A program made the position numbers and the translations under genes. From Strongylocentrotus droebachiensis (Eukaryota; Echinodermata; Echinoidea; Camarodonta; Strongylocentrotidae), in the NCBI GenBank assembly GCA_035222895.1, contig JAVYIG010001839.1:1-64000 (forward strand): 64,000 bases of DNA, read 5' to 3'. This document shows, in pieces, positions 24,173-32,425 of the stretch (positions are counted from its first letter, which is position 1; every line of letters begins with the position of its first letter). The notes beneath the pieces are model-generated. The model worked only from the letters and a program-made list of their open reading frames with translations, did no database searches and was not told the DNA's origin.

Positions 24173-25602
24173 CAAAGGGGGGGGGGGGGGGTTTAGGTTT
24201 TTTTAGGGGGGTTTACACACATAAAAATACCAAAGGGGGGGGGGGTTTGAACCCCCAACCCCCCCCCCCTGCGTACGCCCCTGGTCCCTGCAGATTCCTC
24301 CACTTCTAATTAAATTAATTCCACTCCTGCTTTATCGGTTATTTTGGAATGTTTAAAGCTATGTATATTTTGGATATATTTGATAAATACAAACGTGACA
24401 CTTGAAATTTGATGTGTTCTGTAGGCGGAAGGAATCTTGGCCGTGCAGAATAACATGCTGCCGTGGGTATGGAAGAGAAGTGTACTCCAACACAAAACGA
24501 TCACAGTCTTCAAGAATGTCTCCTCACTCACAGCCATCTGCTACAAGCTCAATGGCTATAAAGACACACATGATTACTTGGTGGCATTTCTGGAAGAGCT
24601 AGGGAAAAAGGTGATTATTTTTTGTTATATACGGTAATATCCCGGTTTTTCTATACCATCTTTGCTTAAACAAGATTTGATACCTTCTCGCGAGGATAAT
24701 TACGCTATGTCTCGCTACGGTGAATAATTAGAGGATGCTTAAGGTAAAATGGGATTAATTTTAAAAACTCGCTAGATAAAAGTTAGGTTTAATCTAACTT
24801 TTATCTAGCATAAATAGTTTGTTATATTTCTATGGGATAAGGGAAAAACAGAACTATCATGTTGTTTTTTCCTGTGAATATGGGGGTATGTTTTTACAAA
24901 AGGTCGTATAACCTCAAAAGCCGATGGAACAGAGAATGCCAAACCTATTCAAGTTGTTATTCAGAAATAATGACAAACGTATCGTGAAAAAGCTCATCTG
25001 ATTGGTTAATAGTGTATTGGTTAAAAACTTATGTTAACACAATCAATTGGTGAGTACTTTAACGCTAACAGCGTTTTTCGTCAGACTAAGGTCGTCGTTG
25101 ATGGCGTTTATAGACAAGTACACAATATTGTCCAAATAGGACCACAAGCCAAAGAGATGGATACGGGAGACTATGAACATAAGAATCAACAGGGGCAATA
25201 GTATTAACAGGGACGGGGCCAACACATTCTCTCCAACGTATTCAACCCAAATCTGTCGAAGCTGTCTAAACGCCATCTACGACGGCATTTGGCCAACGTC
25301 GAACGCTGTTAGTGTTTGAAAGTACCCACTAAAAAGGACAGCAATTTTCTTGTCGATTGTTTTGAAAGTATTTTCATCCAATGATAAATACAATATTCAT
25401 CATTACATTTCAGGCGGGACGTGTTGAGTACACAAAGACAACTGATGTGAAGATTGATAACATGATGGATAGAATCGACGACGTCCGGAATAGACTCTAT
25501 CTTCTGTCTGACGAGACCCTTGACGCTAATACACTACACCGGGAGGCAATCAGGCAGGTACAGGATAAGCTGGATAAGATGTGTCGTGGTAAAGAGGTTT
25601 GA
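6646..25602 (+). CDS. TRPA-type ankyrin-repeat cation channel, 5' end missing
   Basis: Sixteen exons join in one frame: 6646-6740, 7617-7775, 8049-8163, 8939-9099, 10161-10276, 11214-11372, 13194-13300, 14026-14154, 15010-15330, 16326-16481, 17146-17254, 21145-21236, 22047-22259, 22545-22613, 24425-24610 and 25414-25602. They total 2,376 nt, or 791 residues plus TGA, and every junction is AG/GT with matching phases. Order: 4-5 ankyrin repeats; linker with TTPMRKLISSMP and LRSENHPVHYM; six membrane segments with the pore loop between S5 and S6; MNLLTGLAVYDI at the S6 exit; coiled-coil C-terminus. These features are typical of TRPA channels (thermal or chemical sensing, plasma membrane, homotetramer). 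TRPA proteins usually carry far more ankyrin repeats, so N-terminal exons are missing. An AATAAA lies 18 nt after the stop. Confidence 0.9.
6927..7184. mobile_element. TTAA-flanked MITE (Kolobok-like)
   Basis: TTAA at 6923-6926 and 7185-7188 flank an element whose ends are AGTGAGTGTGTCATG and CATGACACACTCCCT. TTAA target duplications and ends starting AGGG/AGTG fit Kolobok-type transposons. The interior is GC-rich, and there is no ORF. It sits in the intron after the first visible TRPA exon. Confidence 0.75.
7257..7560. repeat. Dispersed repeat, probable LINE/SINE 3' region
   Basis: Begins ATTATATTTGTATAGCGCTTAA and contains CTCCCTGGGGAGTATTCCAGCG. TATAGCGCT-type sequence followed by such a body is common near LINE/SINE 3' ends in marine invertebrates. 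Similar short ends occur near 21,380 and 36,765. Assigned by pattern only. Confidence 0.35.
8185..8520. repeat. Microsatellite-rich intron (ATT, GA and TAA runs)
   Basis: (ATT)n-like sequence at about 8170-8245, a GA-rich stretch with a (GA)n core at about 8290-8400, and (ATA)n at about 8500-8515. The last is the A/T-rich tail of the adjacent minus-strand SINE. Confidence 0.8.
8495..8744 (-). mobile_element. tRNA-derived SINE, second family
   Basis: On the minus strand the element starts near 8740 with a tRNA-like head (AACGTGGTCAATTGGATATG, then the B box GCGGTTCGAGTCCCGCC). It continues through a body and ends in an A-rich plus (TTA)n tail near 8500. The head differs from the SINE at 5.3 kb. 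A TTAA MITE is inserted directly at its 5' edge. Confidence 0.7.
8749..8893. mobile_element. Short TTAA-flanked MITE, 145 bp
   Basis: TTAA at 8745-8748 and 8894-8897 flank AGGGGCATGTTCCCCG and its inverse CGGGGAACGTGCCCCT. The AGGG terminus with a TTAA duplication fits Kolobok-like elements. It lies 45 bp upstream of TRPA exon 4. Confidence 0.8.
9480..9545. repeat. Poly-G tracts
   Basis: Runs of G (18 and 17 or more) interrupted by A and AT. They produce spurious Pro-rich open frames on the minus strand. Confidence 0.9.
10336..10897 (+). mobile_element. TTAA-flanked MITE, 562 bp (copy 1)
   Basis: TTAA at 10332-10335 and 10898-10901. Ends are TGGGATAGTTGAGTTCTGTT and its inverse AACAGAACTCAACTATCCCT. 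A second, truncated copy in inverse orientation lies at about 42,090-42,440 in the minus-strand gene. The element occupies the intron between TRPA exons 5 and 6. Confidence 0.85.
11055..11190 (+). mobile_element. 5'-truncated SINE, tail half
   Basis: TTCATTACCGATTCCCTCGG, then AGAAGTTAAAACATTCGG and CCTGGTTGATTACC, matches the body and tail of the SINE at 5.3 kb. The tRNA-like head is absent. It ends near ATAAACAAT, just upstream of TRPA exon 6. Confidence 0.6.
11214..14154 (+). CDS. TRPA linker and pre-S1 exons (three exons)
   Basis: Exons 11214-11372, 13194-13300 and 14026-14154. They encode GKFVLDKCIEPEPK, an acidic linker (SDDEDEPDSY), a hydrophilic low-complexity stretch (PMPELGQGSGDNDENKDG) and LKPGAKIYVRDRLLRSENHP. 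The VLDKC and ENHPVHYM motifs correspond to the conserved segment between ankyrin domain and S1 in TRPA channels. The exon at 13194 encodes mainly disordered sequence and is the least conserved-looking part. Confidence 0.85.
11924..12484. mobile_element. TTAA-flanked MITE, 561 bp
   Basis: TTAA at 11920-11923 and 12485-12488. Ends are AGGTAATACAAAGTTTTGG and its inverse CCAAAACTTTGTATTACCT, 19 bp perfect. AT-rich interior, no ORF. A poly-G tract sits just outside at 11,878-11,894. Confidence 0.85.
12770..13080. repeat. Dispersed repeat with GCTCTGCGCGG-type core
   Basis: GATTTTGCGGTAGTGCTTCTAG (12,784) has a relative at 17,050 (GATTTTGCAGTAGTGCTTCT), and the segment around 12,920-13,030 resembles 13,550-13,670 (CGCTCGTTTGCC.. 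/ CGGTCGTTTGTTTGCC). Family unknown; treated as a dispersed repeat in the TRPA introns. Confidence 0.35.
14762..14825. repeat. Poly-C/poly-A tract with (GAA)n
   Basis: C12, then about 25 A, then AAGAAGAAG. Low complexity. Confidence 0.9.
15010..15330 (+). CDS. TRPA exon with S1 and S2
   Basis: 107 codons, phase 0-0. IENDESKKLLDHPVVRLMF is the conserved pre-S1 segment. FCLQLTLLVYLTLHSLIIPP is S1. An extracellular loop with a possible N-glycosylation site (NYT) follows, and ALVLFGSIGTWIILLLTVIYFF is S2. The open frame runs past the donor (GTAAGA) into the intron. Confidence 0.9.
15713..15760. repeat. (AT)n microsatellite
   Basis: About 20 AT repeats followed by ATACATATATACA. Intronic. Confidence 0.95.
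16326..16481 (+). CDS. TRPA exon with S3
   Basis: 52 codons, phase 0-0. LQRKWVYRKPKSFSIEGW is the S2-S3 intracellular link, and ELTLQILIILFVVPGF is S3. Donor GTGAGT. Confidence 0.88.
16605..17015. repeat. (TAC/ACT)n trinucleotide array
   Basis: Imperfect trinucleotide repeats of TACTAC/TACTTC/TAATAC type over about 400 bp, including a 30-bp second-order repeat (TACTACTTCTACTACTACTA) near 16,620-16,740. Open frames of Val/Ser repeats on the minus strand are artefacts. Confidence 0.9.
17146..17254 (+). CDS. TRPA exon with S4
   Basis: 36 codons plus one base. DWQWELGAYAVLLAWINF and ILFLQTAPFFGIYILMFI form S4 and the S4-S5 start. WELGA..LLAWIN..LFLQ..P.FGIY is a hallmark of TRPA channels. The next exon is 3.9 kb away because several transposons have entered this intron. 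Confidence 0.9.
17345..17870 (-). mobile_element. tRNA-derived SINE split by a nested MITE
   Basis: Read on the minus strand, the head (GATGGCTCGGTGGTAGAGC with a duplicated AGTGGTAGAGC) begins near 17,865. The body and tail (CCTCGTTACCAAGTCCCTTGG) end near 17,345, matching the SINE at 5.3 kb. The hAT-like MITE at 17455-17792 interrupts it near the B box, so the SINE arrived first. Confidence 0.8.
17455..17792. mobile_element. hAT-like MITE with poly-G arrays, nested in a SINE
   Basis: Ends CAGGCGCGTACGCAGG and CCTGCGTACGCGCCTG are exact inverses. Flanks CCCGTGAA and CCCGGGAC match at 6 of 8 bases, a decayed 8-bp duplication as made by hAT transposases. Interior: several poly-G tracts between short unique pieces. 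Same family as 23747-24283. Confidence 0.8.
17958..19250 (-). mobile_element. LINE reverse-transcriptase fragment (RTE-like), 5' truncated
   Basis: The open frame 19214 down to 18093 (373 residues) has reverse-transcriptase motifs: VVFVDFTKAFDTV (motif A), SNGVKQGCVLAPTLFS (motif B), LLFADDSALVAHT (motif C, FADD), then DFTYLGSTTSKDG and LLYGAESWTL. Upstream, TQCGFRNN is preceded by a TAG, so the endonuclease half is missing. Near 18,105 the frame shifts; the continuing homology (IEIKTWTTAA) runs on, and a (CTA)n tail lies at about 17,961-17,975. The YLGS, LLYGAE and WTGHVIRM signatures suggest the RTE clade; other jockey-group LINEs are possible. Lies in a TRPA intron, opposite strand. Confidence 0.88.
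19610..20470 (+). mobile_element. LINE 3' end (CR1/L2-like), degenerate
   Basis: About 19,620-19,930 translates as a reverse-transcriptase C-terminus: IERLQMRALGITTGTFPD, LCEKFAKSLLISDRHRHLLP, then MRTERYRQSPIPHFTRILN. One in-frame TAG sits after AQLL. The AT-rich 3' region ends near 20,470 in a (TTGAAC)n tail, as in CR1/L2-group elements. It lies next to the other LINE fragment but in the opposite orientation. Confidence 0.75.
21145..21236 (+). CDS. TRPA exon with S5
   Basis: 92 nt. EVITTMVNFLLVAGVFICTF and AVVFCILIINQ form the S4-S5 linker end and S5. Acceptor TTGTTGTTTTACAG, donor GTATAT. Confidence 0.85.
21300..21365. repeat. (AT)n microsatellite
   Basis: More than 25 AT repeats just after the S5 exon, followed by a short repeat starting TATAGCGCTCAATAC. 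Confidence 0.95.
22047..22259 (+). CDS. TRPA exon with pore loop and S6
   Basis: 71 codons, phase 0-0. TQYHTFWDSLAKSLTMLTGG and IDFDTVFHPTDY form the pore helix and filter; LVIFLIFLFSMPIVVMNLL is S6. In human TRPA1 the filter reads G-D-I-N; here it is G-G-I-D, so the filter acid has moved two residues along. NTT before S6 is a possible glycosylation site. Confidence 0.92.
22545..24610 (+). CDS. TRPA exons after S6 (TRP-like helix and C-domain)
   Basis: Exons 22545-22613 (TGLAVYDIDVIQKKAKIVKQ) and 24425-24610 (AEGILAVQNNMLPWVWKRSV, then ITVFKNVSSLTAICYKLNGY). The first completes S6 and enters the TRP-like helix; the second is the cytoplasmic C-domain. They are separated by 1.8 kb holding two MITEs. 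Confidence 0.85.
23110..23255. mobile_element. Palindromic MITE, 146 bp
   Basis: About 55-bp arms are near-perfect inverses, beginning GGCCCGAATTCACAAAGG and ending CCTTTGTGAATTCGGGCC. Each arm also contains a small palindrome (TTTGTCGACAAA). Flanks are ATA on both sides (23107-23109, 23256-23258). GGCCCG termini with a 3-bp duplication suggest a Harbinger-like origin. Confidence 0.85.
23747..24283. mobile_element. hAT-like MITE with very long poly-G tracts
   Basis: Ends CAGGGGCGTACGCAGG and CCTGCGTACGCCCCTG are exact inverses. Flanks GTCTCTGC (23739-23746) and GTCCCTGC (24284-24291) match at 7 of 8 bases, the 8-bp duplication of hAT transposition. The interior is a series of poly-G runs, one of about 47 G (23961-24007), between repeats of CAGCCGAAAA.GTCGCTCAGT. 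Second member of the family nested in the SINE at 17.5 kb. Confidence 0.88.
24771..24809. repeat. Perfect 16-bp hairpin
   Basis: GCTAGATAAAAGTTAG, a 7-base loop, then the exact inverse CTAACTTTTATCTAGC. It lies 160 bp after a TRPA exon donor. Could be a MITE remnant or a structured intron element. Confidence 0.85.
25050..25330. mobile_element. MITE with long imperfect inverted repeats and a hydrophobic ORF
   Basis: GAGTACTTTAACGCTAACAGCG on the left is matched inversely by CGCTGTTAGTGTTTGAAAGTAC on the right. The arms extend inward to ATGGCGTTTA/TAAACGCCAT, about 60 bp in all. A minus-strand frame (25276-25043) spans the interior and reads as membrane-like sequence (LLILLPLLILMFIV). No transposase domain is recognised. 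Confidence 0.65.
25414..25602 (+). CDS. TRPA last exon with coiled coil
   Basis: 62 codons and TGA. The sequence contains TTDVKIDNMMDRIDDVRNRL and LHREAIRQVQDKLDKMC, a heptad-like coiled coil as found at the C-terminus of TRPA channels, where it helps tetramer assembly. An internal CAG/GTACAG and the terminal GAG/GTTTGA could serve as phase-0 donors to the exon candidate at 25894. Confidence 0.82.
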   Translation, partial: AGRVEYTKTTDVKIDNMMDRIDDVRNRLYLLSDETLDANTLHREAIRQVQDKLDKMCRGKEV

Positions 25603-25619
25603 ACACTTGAATTGAGTGA

Positions 25620-25625
25620 AATAAA
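25620..25625 (+). other. Polyadenylation signal AATAAA
   Basis: AATAAA begins 18 nt after the TRPA stop codon, consistent with a short 3' UTR for the isoform that ends at 25602. Confidence 0.5.
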
Positions 25626-25893
25626 CAAAAACGGCATTGGTTTTTATTGCTAGTCCATAATTTTAATAAAATATCATATCTCTGAAAGCAATATCACTTT
25701 ACGGTTCTAAACTGCAATTATATCAAATTATGCCCAATCTTCATTTTTCCTTATATTGAAATAAAGTTTAAAGGGATTGAAGAATATTTTTAAAGACTTT
25801 CAAGAGCATGCGGAATTTGGAATTTTATAGGTGACAAACAATTATTTGACTGTCTTGTTAGATAAGAATATACGTCTTTGTTTTGCTTAAAAG

Positions 25894-25980
25894 GACAGTC
25901 AAAGCAGGAGGCAAATGGCCATGGCGAAGATGAAACAAACAATGCAGTCTGTAAAAGAGTTAATATCCGAAATTTCGAGG
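25894..25980 (+). CDS. Candidate alternative TRPA exon (coiled coil)
   Basis: Acceptor GTCTTTGTTTTGCTTAAAAG and donor AGG/GTAATT bracket 29 codons in phase 0-0. The frame reads DSQSRRQMAMAKMKQTMQSV then KELISEISR, a helix with heptad spacing that would extend the preceding TRPA coiled coil. It joins in frame to a donor at 25554 (CAG/GTACAG) or 25596 (GAG/GTTTGA), both imperfect. Unspliced, it runs on to a TAA near 26,053. Confidence 0.45.
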
Positions 25981-28347
25981 GTAATTTTCACAACTATATA
26001 CGAATGTTCATATACTCTGAGATTCTTCTTTGCTAGTAAATCAAATTCTGTTTAAACTGCATTTTATATATATTGAAATATAGTTAAAAGGGATAGATGA
26101 AGGATTGTAAATATTTGCTAATAAAGGCGATTATACTTTACATTTAAATGAATGAGGTAATTCTATATGGCGCGTAAATATTCAATTATTATGAGAATGT
26201 CATTTTATGTACATTGAATCGTAGTGTAAAAAGTATGTGGAGAACTGTTGATGATTAAAGAAGATCCATATACTTTGCTTTTCAAATGGATTCATGCTTT
26301 TAGACTGCAAGAACATCAATTTATGTTGACACCAAGTTTTATATATTTTGGAAATATAGTTTAAAAAGATAGAGGAAATCTTTTGAATATTTGTTAGAAC
26401 TTCTTAACTTTACATTTTAATAAATGTTTTGATTAAAAACTGCAAGTACTAGTACATCGAATCATTGACAGACTGTAATTTTATGTTTATTGAATGATTG
26501 TTTGAAGCGTATTTGGAAAACTGTATATCTTTGTTTTAAAATGTCCATATGCTTTGCTTTCCTAAATCGATTTAAGGTTCTACACTGCAAGTACATAACA
26601 TTCTGCTAGGACTGCATTCCATATGGATTGCAGTATAGTTTAAAGAGACAGTGGAAGAATTGTAAATATTTGTTAAGACTATTATAATTTACATTCTTAA
26701 TGAAAATTCAATACTACGCATTCACGAACTTATTATCAGAATGTCATTTTAAATACACTTAATTGTACTGTAAAAAATAATATAGTTTTTTTTTTAATGG
26801 ATGGACGAATAATTTTAAAGATTTGTTAAAACTGTTTAACTTAACATTTCAATGAACGTTTGATTAAAAACTGCAAGTTCATCAAATTATTGTTAGACTG
26901 TCATTTTATGTTAATTGAATTATAGTGGAAAACTGTAAATAATTCTTACAAAATGTCCATATAATTTGCTTTCTTAGATCGATTTAAGGTTCTACATTGC
27001 AAGTACATAACATTCTGCTAAGACTGCATTTTATATAGATTGAATATAGTTTAAAGGGGTAGAGGAAGAATTGTAAATGTTTGTTAAAACTATTATACTT
27101 TACATTTTAAAGAATGTGATAGGTCAATACTGAGCGTTCATGAACTTATTATCAGAATGTCATTCTTTGTACACTGAATTGTAGTTTAAAGAGTAACGTG
27201 AAAAACTGATAATGATTTAAGAAGTTACATATACTTTGCTTTTGAAATGGATTCATGCTTAAAGGCTGCAAGAACATCAAATTATGTTGAGACCAAGTTT
27301 TATATATATTGAAATATAGTTTAAAGGGATAGAGGAAGAATTTTGATTATTTGTTAGAACTTTTTAACTTGACATTTTAATGAATGTTTTGATTAAAAAC
27401 TGCAAGTACTAGTACATCGAATCATTGACAGACTGTCACTTTATATTAATTTAATGATTGTTTGAAGAGTATTTGGAAAACTGTAAATCTTTGTTTTAAA
27501 ATGTCCATATGCTTTGCTTTCTTAAATCAATTTAAGGTTCTACACTGCAAGTACATAACATTTTGCTAATACATCATTTTATATAGATTGAAATATAGTT
27601 TAAATGGATAATAAAATATTTGTTGAGACTATTATACTTTACATTTTAAAGAATGCGAAATTTAATACTGCGCGTTCATGAACTTATCATCAGCATGTTA
27701 TTTTATGTACACTGAATTGTGGTGTAAACATTGACTTATAGTTTAAAGAGTATGTGTAAAACTGTAAATAATTCTTTTAAATTTCCATATGCTTTGCTTT
27801 CTTGATTAGTTTTAAGGTTATATACTAACAGTACATCAAATTTTGTTAAGAATGCATTTGATATAGATTGAAATAGATTTAAAAGGGATAAAGGAAGAAT
27901 TGTAATTATTTGTTAAAACTATTAGACTTTATATTTTAAAGAATGTGGGAATTCTATTTTGCGGGTATACGGTATATGAAAATAATATCGGAATGTCATT
28001 TTATGTTCATTTAATTGTAGGGTAAAGAGTATGTTGAAAACTGTTAATGATTAAAGAAGTGACATATACTTTGCTTTTGTTACAAATTGTCCATATACTT
28101 TGCTTTCTTAAATCGATTTAAGGTTCTACACTGCAAGTACATAACATTCTACTACGACTGCATTTTATATAGATTGAAATATAGTTTAAATGGATAGAGG
28201 AAGAATTGTAAATTTTTGTTAAGACTATTATACTTTACATTATAAAGAATATGATGGATCAATACTGAGTGTTAATGAACCTTTTTTCAGAATTTCATTT
28301 TATGTACACTGAATTGTAGTGTAAAGAGTAACGAGAAAAACTGTTAA

Positions 28348-28882
28348 AGTGACTCGGTAACATTGTTGAAGGTTGTGGAAAAAATTGCGTAATTTCTGTA
28401 TGAAATGTTACCTATTATATTCCTTCTACTGTACTAACCCTCTTACATGCAAAAAATCCCGAAAAAAATCTCAAACCACAAAGATATTTACGGTTTTCTT
28501 TGAAGGTGTCACTGTGCGACACCCTCTATCAGTGATTAACTGTATATTCTCCCAACCATTTTTGAATTTTCCTAACCGGTTTTCCATACAAATAAGACAA
28601 AAGACAGGCCTTTAACAATCTTTCAACACTTAAATGTCTGGAATGGTATTTAGAGCCAATTCATTGCTTTGTGAAGATTTAACTTGACCTAAAATGTAAT
28701 TAAATTGTAATAATATAGTTGGGAGAATTAAGGAATCGATCAGATCAGTTTCTCTTAATTTTTATCGTTAATATTGGTCCGTTTTCACTCAAACTTTCGG
28801 ATTATCTCAACGTGTACATCTAGCATTGAAGTCACTACCTTAGCACCACTTTCTCTCATCTGAACAATGTTACAAAGTCCCC
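28348..28882. mobile_element. TTAA-flanked MITE inserted in the 275-bp array
   Basis: TTAA at 28344-28347 and 28883-28886; ends AGTGACTCGGTAACATTGTT and its imperfect inverse AACAATGTTACAAAGTCCCC. Other units of the array show the empty site (AAACTGTTAATGATT), so the boundaries are exact. Single ends of a related element (AAAGGGACTTAGTAACATTG) occur at 37,740 and 40,047. Confidence 0.9.
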
Positions 28883-29317
28883 TTAATGATTTAAGAAGTT
28901 ACATATACTTTGATTTTGAAATGAATTTATGCTTTCAGACTGCAAGAACATCAAGTTATGTTGAAACCAAGTATTATATATATTGAAATATAGTTTAAAG
29001 GGATAGAGGAAGCATTTTGCATATTTGTTAGAACTGTTTAACTTTACATTTTAATGAATTTTTTGATTAAAAACTGCAAATACATCAAATCATTGTGAGA
29101 TTATCATTTATGTACATTGAATTTCAAGAAAAACTTGAGTTCTGATAAGTTTAGAAAATGATTTCTCTCAAAATCCAAAGAAACTTTCACTGAATGTTCA
29201 ATACTACAATTAAATGACATGTGCCAAACGATGTTGGTAGAAAATGTATAGTGGCGGATTATTGAGCATTGAAAGATAATGAAAAGTAGGCCCGACACCA
29301 TGTGCTTATTTACACAG

Positions 29318-29573
29318 GTCACTTCGTGGAAATGGGAGTTGTTTAATTATAACAAAGATGATGCCCAGTAAGTTTTTGTGTGTTTGTGTTTATTTCAATG
29401 GTCCAAACAACCAATCTACTGCAAGATAAACAATCCAGAATATATTATATAAACTTTCTCTCTGAATACGATAACCATACCAGATCTCAGTAAACTGTAT
29501 ATATATTTTTAGGCGCATCGAGTATAGCTTTGGATGGATATGGGTGCATAATAAAATATTGCTATTATCATAA
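29318..29573 (+). CDS. Two candidate small 3' exons, plus strand
   Basis: 29318-29367 (acceptor TGCTTATTTACACAG, donor CA/GTAAGT) reads VTSWKWELFNYNKDDA in the phase left by the 25894 exon. 29513-29573 (acceptor ATATATTTTTAG) completes the split codon and reads QRIEYSFGWIWVHNKI up to TAA. The phases chain, which supports an alternative TRPA C-terminus, but I recognise no family motif and both are short. Confidence 0.35.
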
Positions 29574-29639
29574 TTGTTATTGTTATTATTATGATTATTA
29601 TCCTCATTATTATCATAGTTTTATCAATCGCATGGGTGC

Positions 29640-29760
29640 TGGTATGTGTACGAGTGTGTGTGTGTGTGTGCGTGCTTGTGCATGTGCGTGCGTGTGCGTG
29701 TGTTTGTGTGTTTGTGTGTGTTTCTGTGTGTATTTGTGTATATATATATATGTTTGTTTT
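29640..29760. repeat. (GT)n microsatellite
   Basis: Imperfect GTGTGTGTGCGTG repeats ending in a short AT run. The overlapping open frames on both strands are artefacts. Confidence 0.95.
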
Positions 29761-29859
29761 CTCGGTTATGCGCATTCGGTTGGACGAAGACGCTTTCCTC
29801 TTGATTGGGACTTGGAAAGAAGGGAAGGGGTGGTTCATTTCTGAAACAAGATTGCATTT

Positions 29860-32379
29860 ATAAAAAATGTTACTTGGAAAACTATCATTGATATATTTGC
29901 TTCTTTCCCTAAATTATTACATCTTTACAAAATATTTTAACTCTGTTTATTTGCTTGAATGCTTTTGTATTTTTTTGTAAATATGTTTACTTTTTTTTTG
30001 GTAACTTAGATTTTTATATATATATATATATATGGTTTTGCCTTTTAAGCGAATACAAATAAATATTTTAAAAAAGGAAGGAGGAAGATATGTGAATATT
30101 TTAAAGATTTTACAGAAATGTACTTCATACCCTTTAAAATTAATGTGATGTTAGTAGACTCAAGTTACCAAAGAAAGCTGTCCAGATTGTCGTTTAATGA
30201 TAAATTAAGATTGTATAATTTAAAGGAAACATTCTGTTGTTAACAAAGTAAATGAGAAGACGTTTTCATTTTGATGGGGTTCTAAGAAAGAGAAAGTGAA
30301 AAGAAATGTATGTTTGTATAAAATGACTATTAGGGGTTAAGGTATGGTTGATTTATAGGCATTTGTTGGTTCTCTGCGACTTTCCTGGATAAGGCGATTT
30401 TTGATGATGAAAAAACTGCATGGAAAAAAATCATTCGGGTTAAATAGGGTAGTCGGAAATTCCATTGGTGTTTCAGTTTAATTGCAATATAAATGTTTTA
30501 ACAGAAACATGGTGAAACTGTGTCAAATGTCTAAGATACCCCATTTTTACTTTGATTTGTTTTGTATTTGGTCAGAATTAAGATAGGTAATATAAACACA
30601 CATGGTTACAAATATTGGAAAGTAAATATTATGGAATAATAGTAATATTACATTTGATAACCAGGTATTACATTTCAAGTTTTGGGAAAAAGTTGGGATT
30701 TTTAAAGTAATTCTTGTTCAGTCAAGGACATTGGAATAATGTTGATTTCATGTGTCAAAAATGTAAGTTTCGAAAACTGTTGTTTTCTTTCAAATTTTGA
30801 AAGGTGAAGAAAACCTTTCAAAAATTCTGGGTCGATCAATATAGTTAATGGTTTGTACCAAACACATAACTCTAATTTTAAACAAATATCAGCTGGTGAT
30901 GATATTCATATTTTATATATGAAGACTAAACAATTCTACTTATACTTTGTGCAGAAATACAAGAAGATTCTTTTCTATACAATGCTTAGCAGCTACGATT
31001 ATTAATGCCCTCCGATTTTAATTGGAATACGGCATAAAATTGTTTAGGTTTAATGCTATACGAGATAACAGAATCAAACAACTTAAGTCAACACTTTTGC
31101 ATACGTTTTTACCGTCAAAATATATCCTATATATGTCGTAGTTTGTTGATGGACCGCGATATCTCACTAAATAGCATCTTTCGGAGGAAAGCAAGAAGAT
31201 ATAATTTATTTACAATGTGTTTTCTATTTGCAGCCATCAACTGAAATGATTCAATTGATAAGTAGATTCTCGATTTGAACTCTCATAACATGTAATATTA
31301 CTAATCCACACTAAACTTACTGATAAATTAATCTTTGCTTCCCCTTGTGCTTATCAAATGACTATATATGTATTTATTTATGGTCTATGATGGGTCCACA
31401 TTTTAAAAGCCCTTCTTTTTAGTGAATGTCTCCATTTCCACAGCATACACGATTTACAGCAAATGTCAACATTTTATCAAAGCTCATCGATTTATTTGAT
31501 TGGTGTTTTGTACTAACTGTATGTTTTGACAGTGTGAGAAATGTAAATAAAAACCCTAATAATAATCCTTTCTTTAAAAATATAAGCATTAAATGAGTAA
31601 ACAGATGTAATTGGTAGAACAACTATGACATAATACATGTAATAGTAGTTGAGCTGTATAAGAGCATCATAACAATGAATGGCAAGATTGAGTGACCATG
31701 ATAGATTTAAGAGTTCAAACTTTTCTTATTTTGTATTTCTTCTAACTTTCATTCATCTACCCCCACCCCCCCCCCCCCCCCCCACCGCTGTGCTGTTCAC
31801 ATTTTCGAGACAAACAGAGCTCAATTGATGATATACTGTTCCTTTAAATTTGCAACACAAAAAGTTTTCTTATATTGCTACATTGTTAAAATAAAATGCA
31901 TGGTCTCTGAAAACAATATGAATGGGTGCGATTGTTGCCGTTTGAAAAAATAATCTAAATTTGGTCGGAAAAAAATTACTTTGAATCTCTAAACGTGATA
32001 CCACTTTAAGGATTGTAATGCTCATTTTCAGTTCTTTTTTATACTTGGAATCAAACGCATTATAGTCGAGGAAAAAACAAAAAGAAGATGCATTGTATGT
32101 AGGAATTGCTGCCTTTCTACCCATACATGTGGCATATTTTCTAGGGCTATAAAACCTCAGTATGTGGAATGATTGTCACGATAGGAATAGATCAAAAAGT
32201 TTATAGGGTGAATATGCGATGAAGATATAGATTCAGGTCGTCTAACGAAACAATATGTATTATGGCAAGATGGTCAAACTAAGGCAATCAAATAAGCAAG
32301 AAAAATATAGAGAGACACTGGTTGAGAGACAGAAAAAAATGAAAAACAAAAATAAATAAACATAAGGGATATATAGGCA

Positions 32380-32425
<46 letters not shown>

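Larger units (their letters stand above)
25640..29110. repeat. Degenerate tandem repeat, about 275-bp unit
   Basis: AT-rich units carrying GAAATATAGTTTAAAGGGAT then GAGGAAGAATTG recur near 25760, 26079, 26354, 26632, 27044, 27311, 27590, 27870, 28178 and 28983, mostly 267-280 bp apart. Copies differ by roughly 10-20%. Other shared words are ATATGCTTTGCTTTCTTAAA and CTGCAAGTAC. A MITE interrupts the array at 28348-28882. No coding potential apart from the small exon candidate at 25894. Confidence 0.85.
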
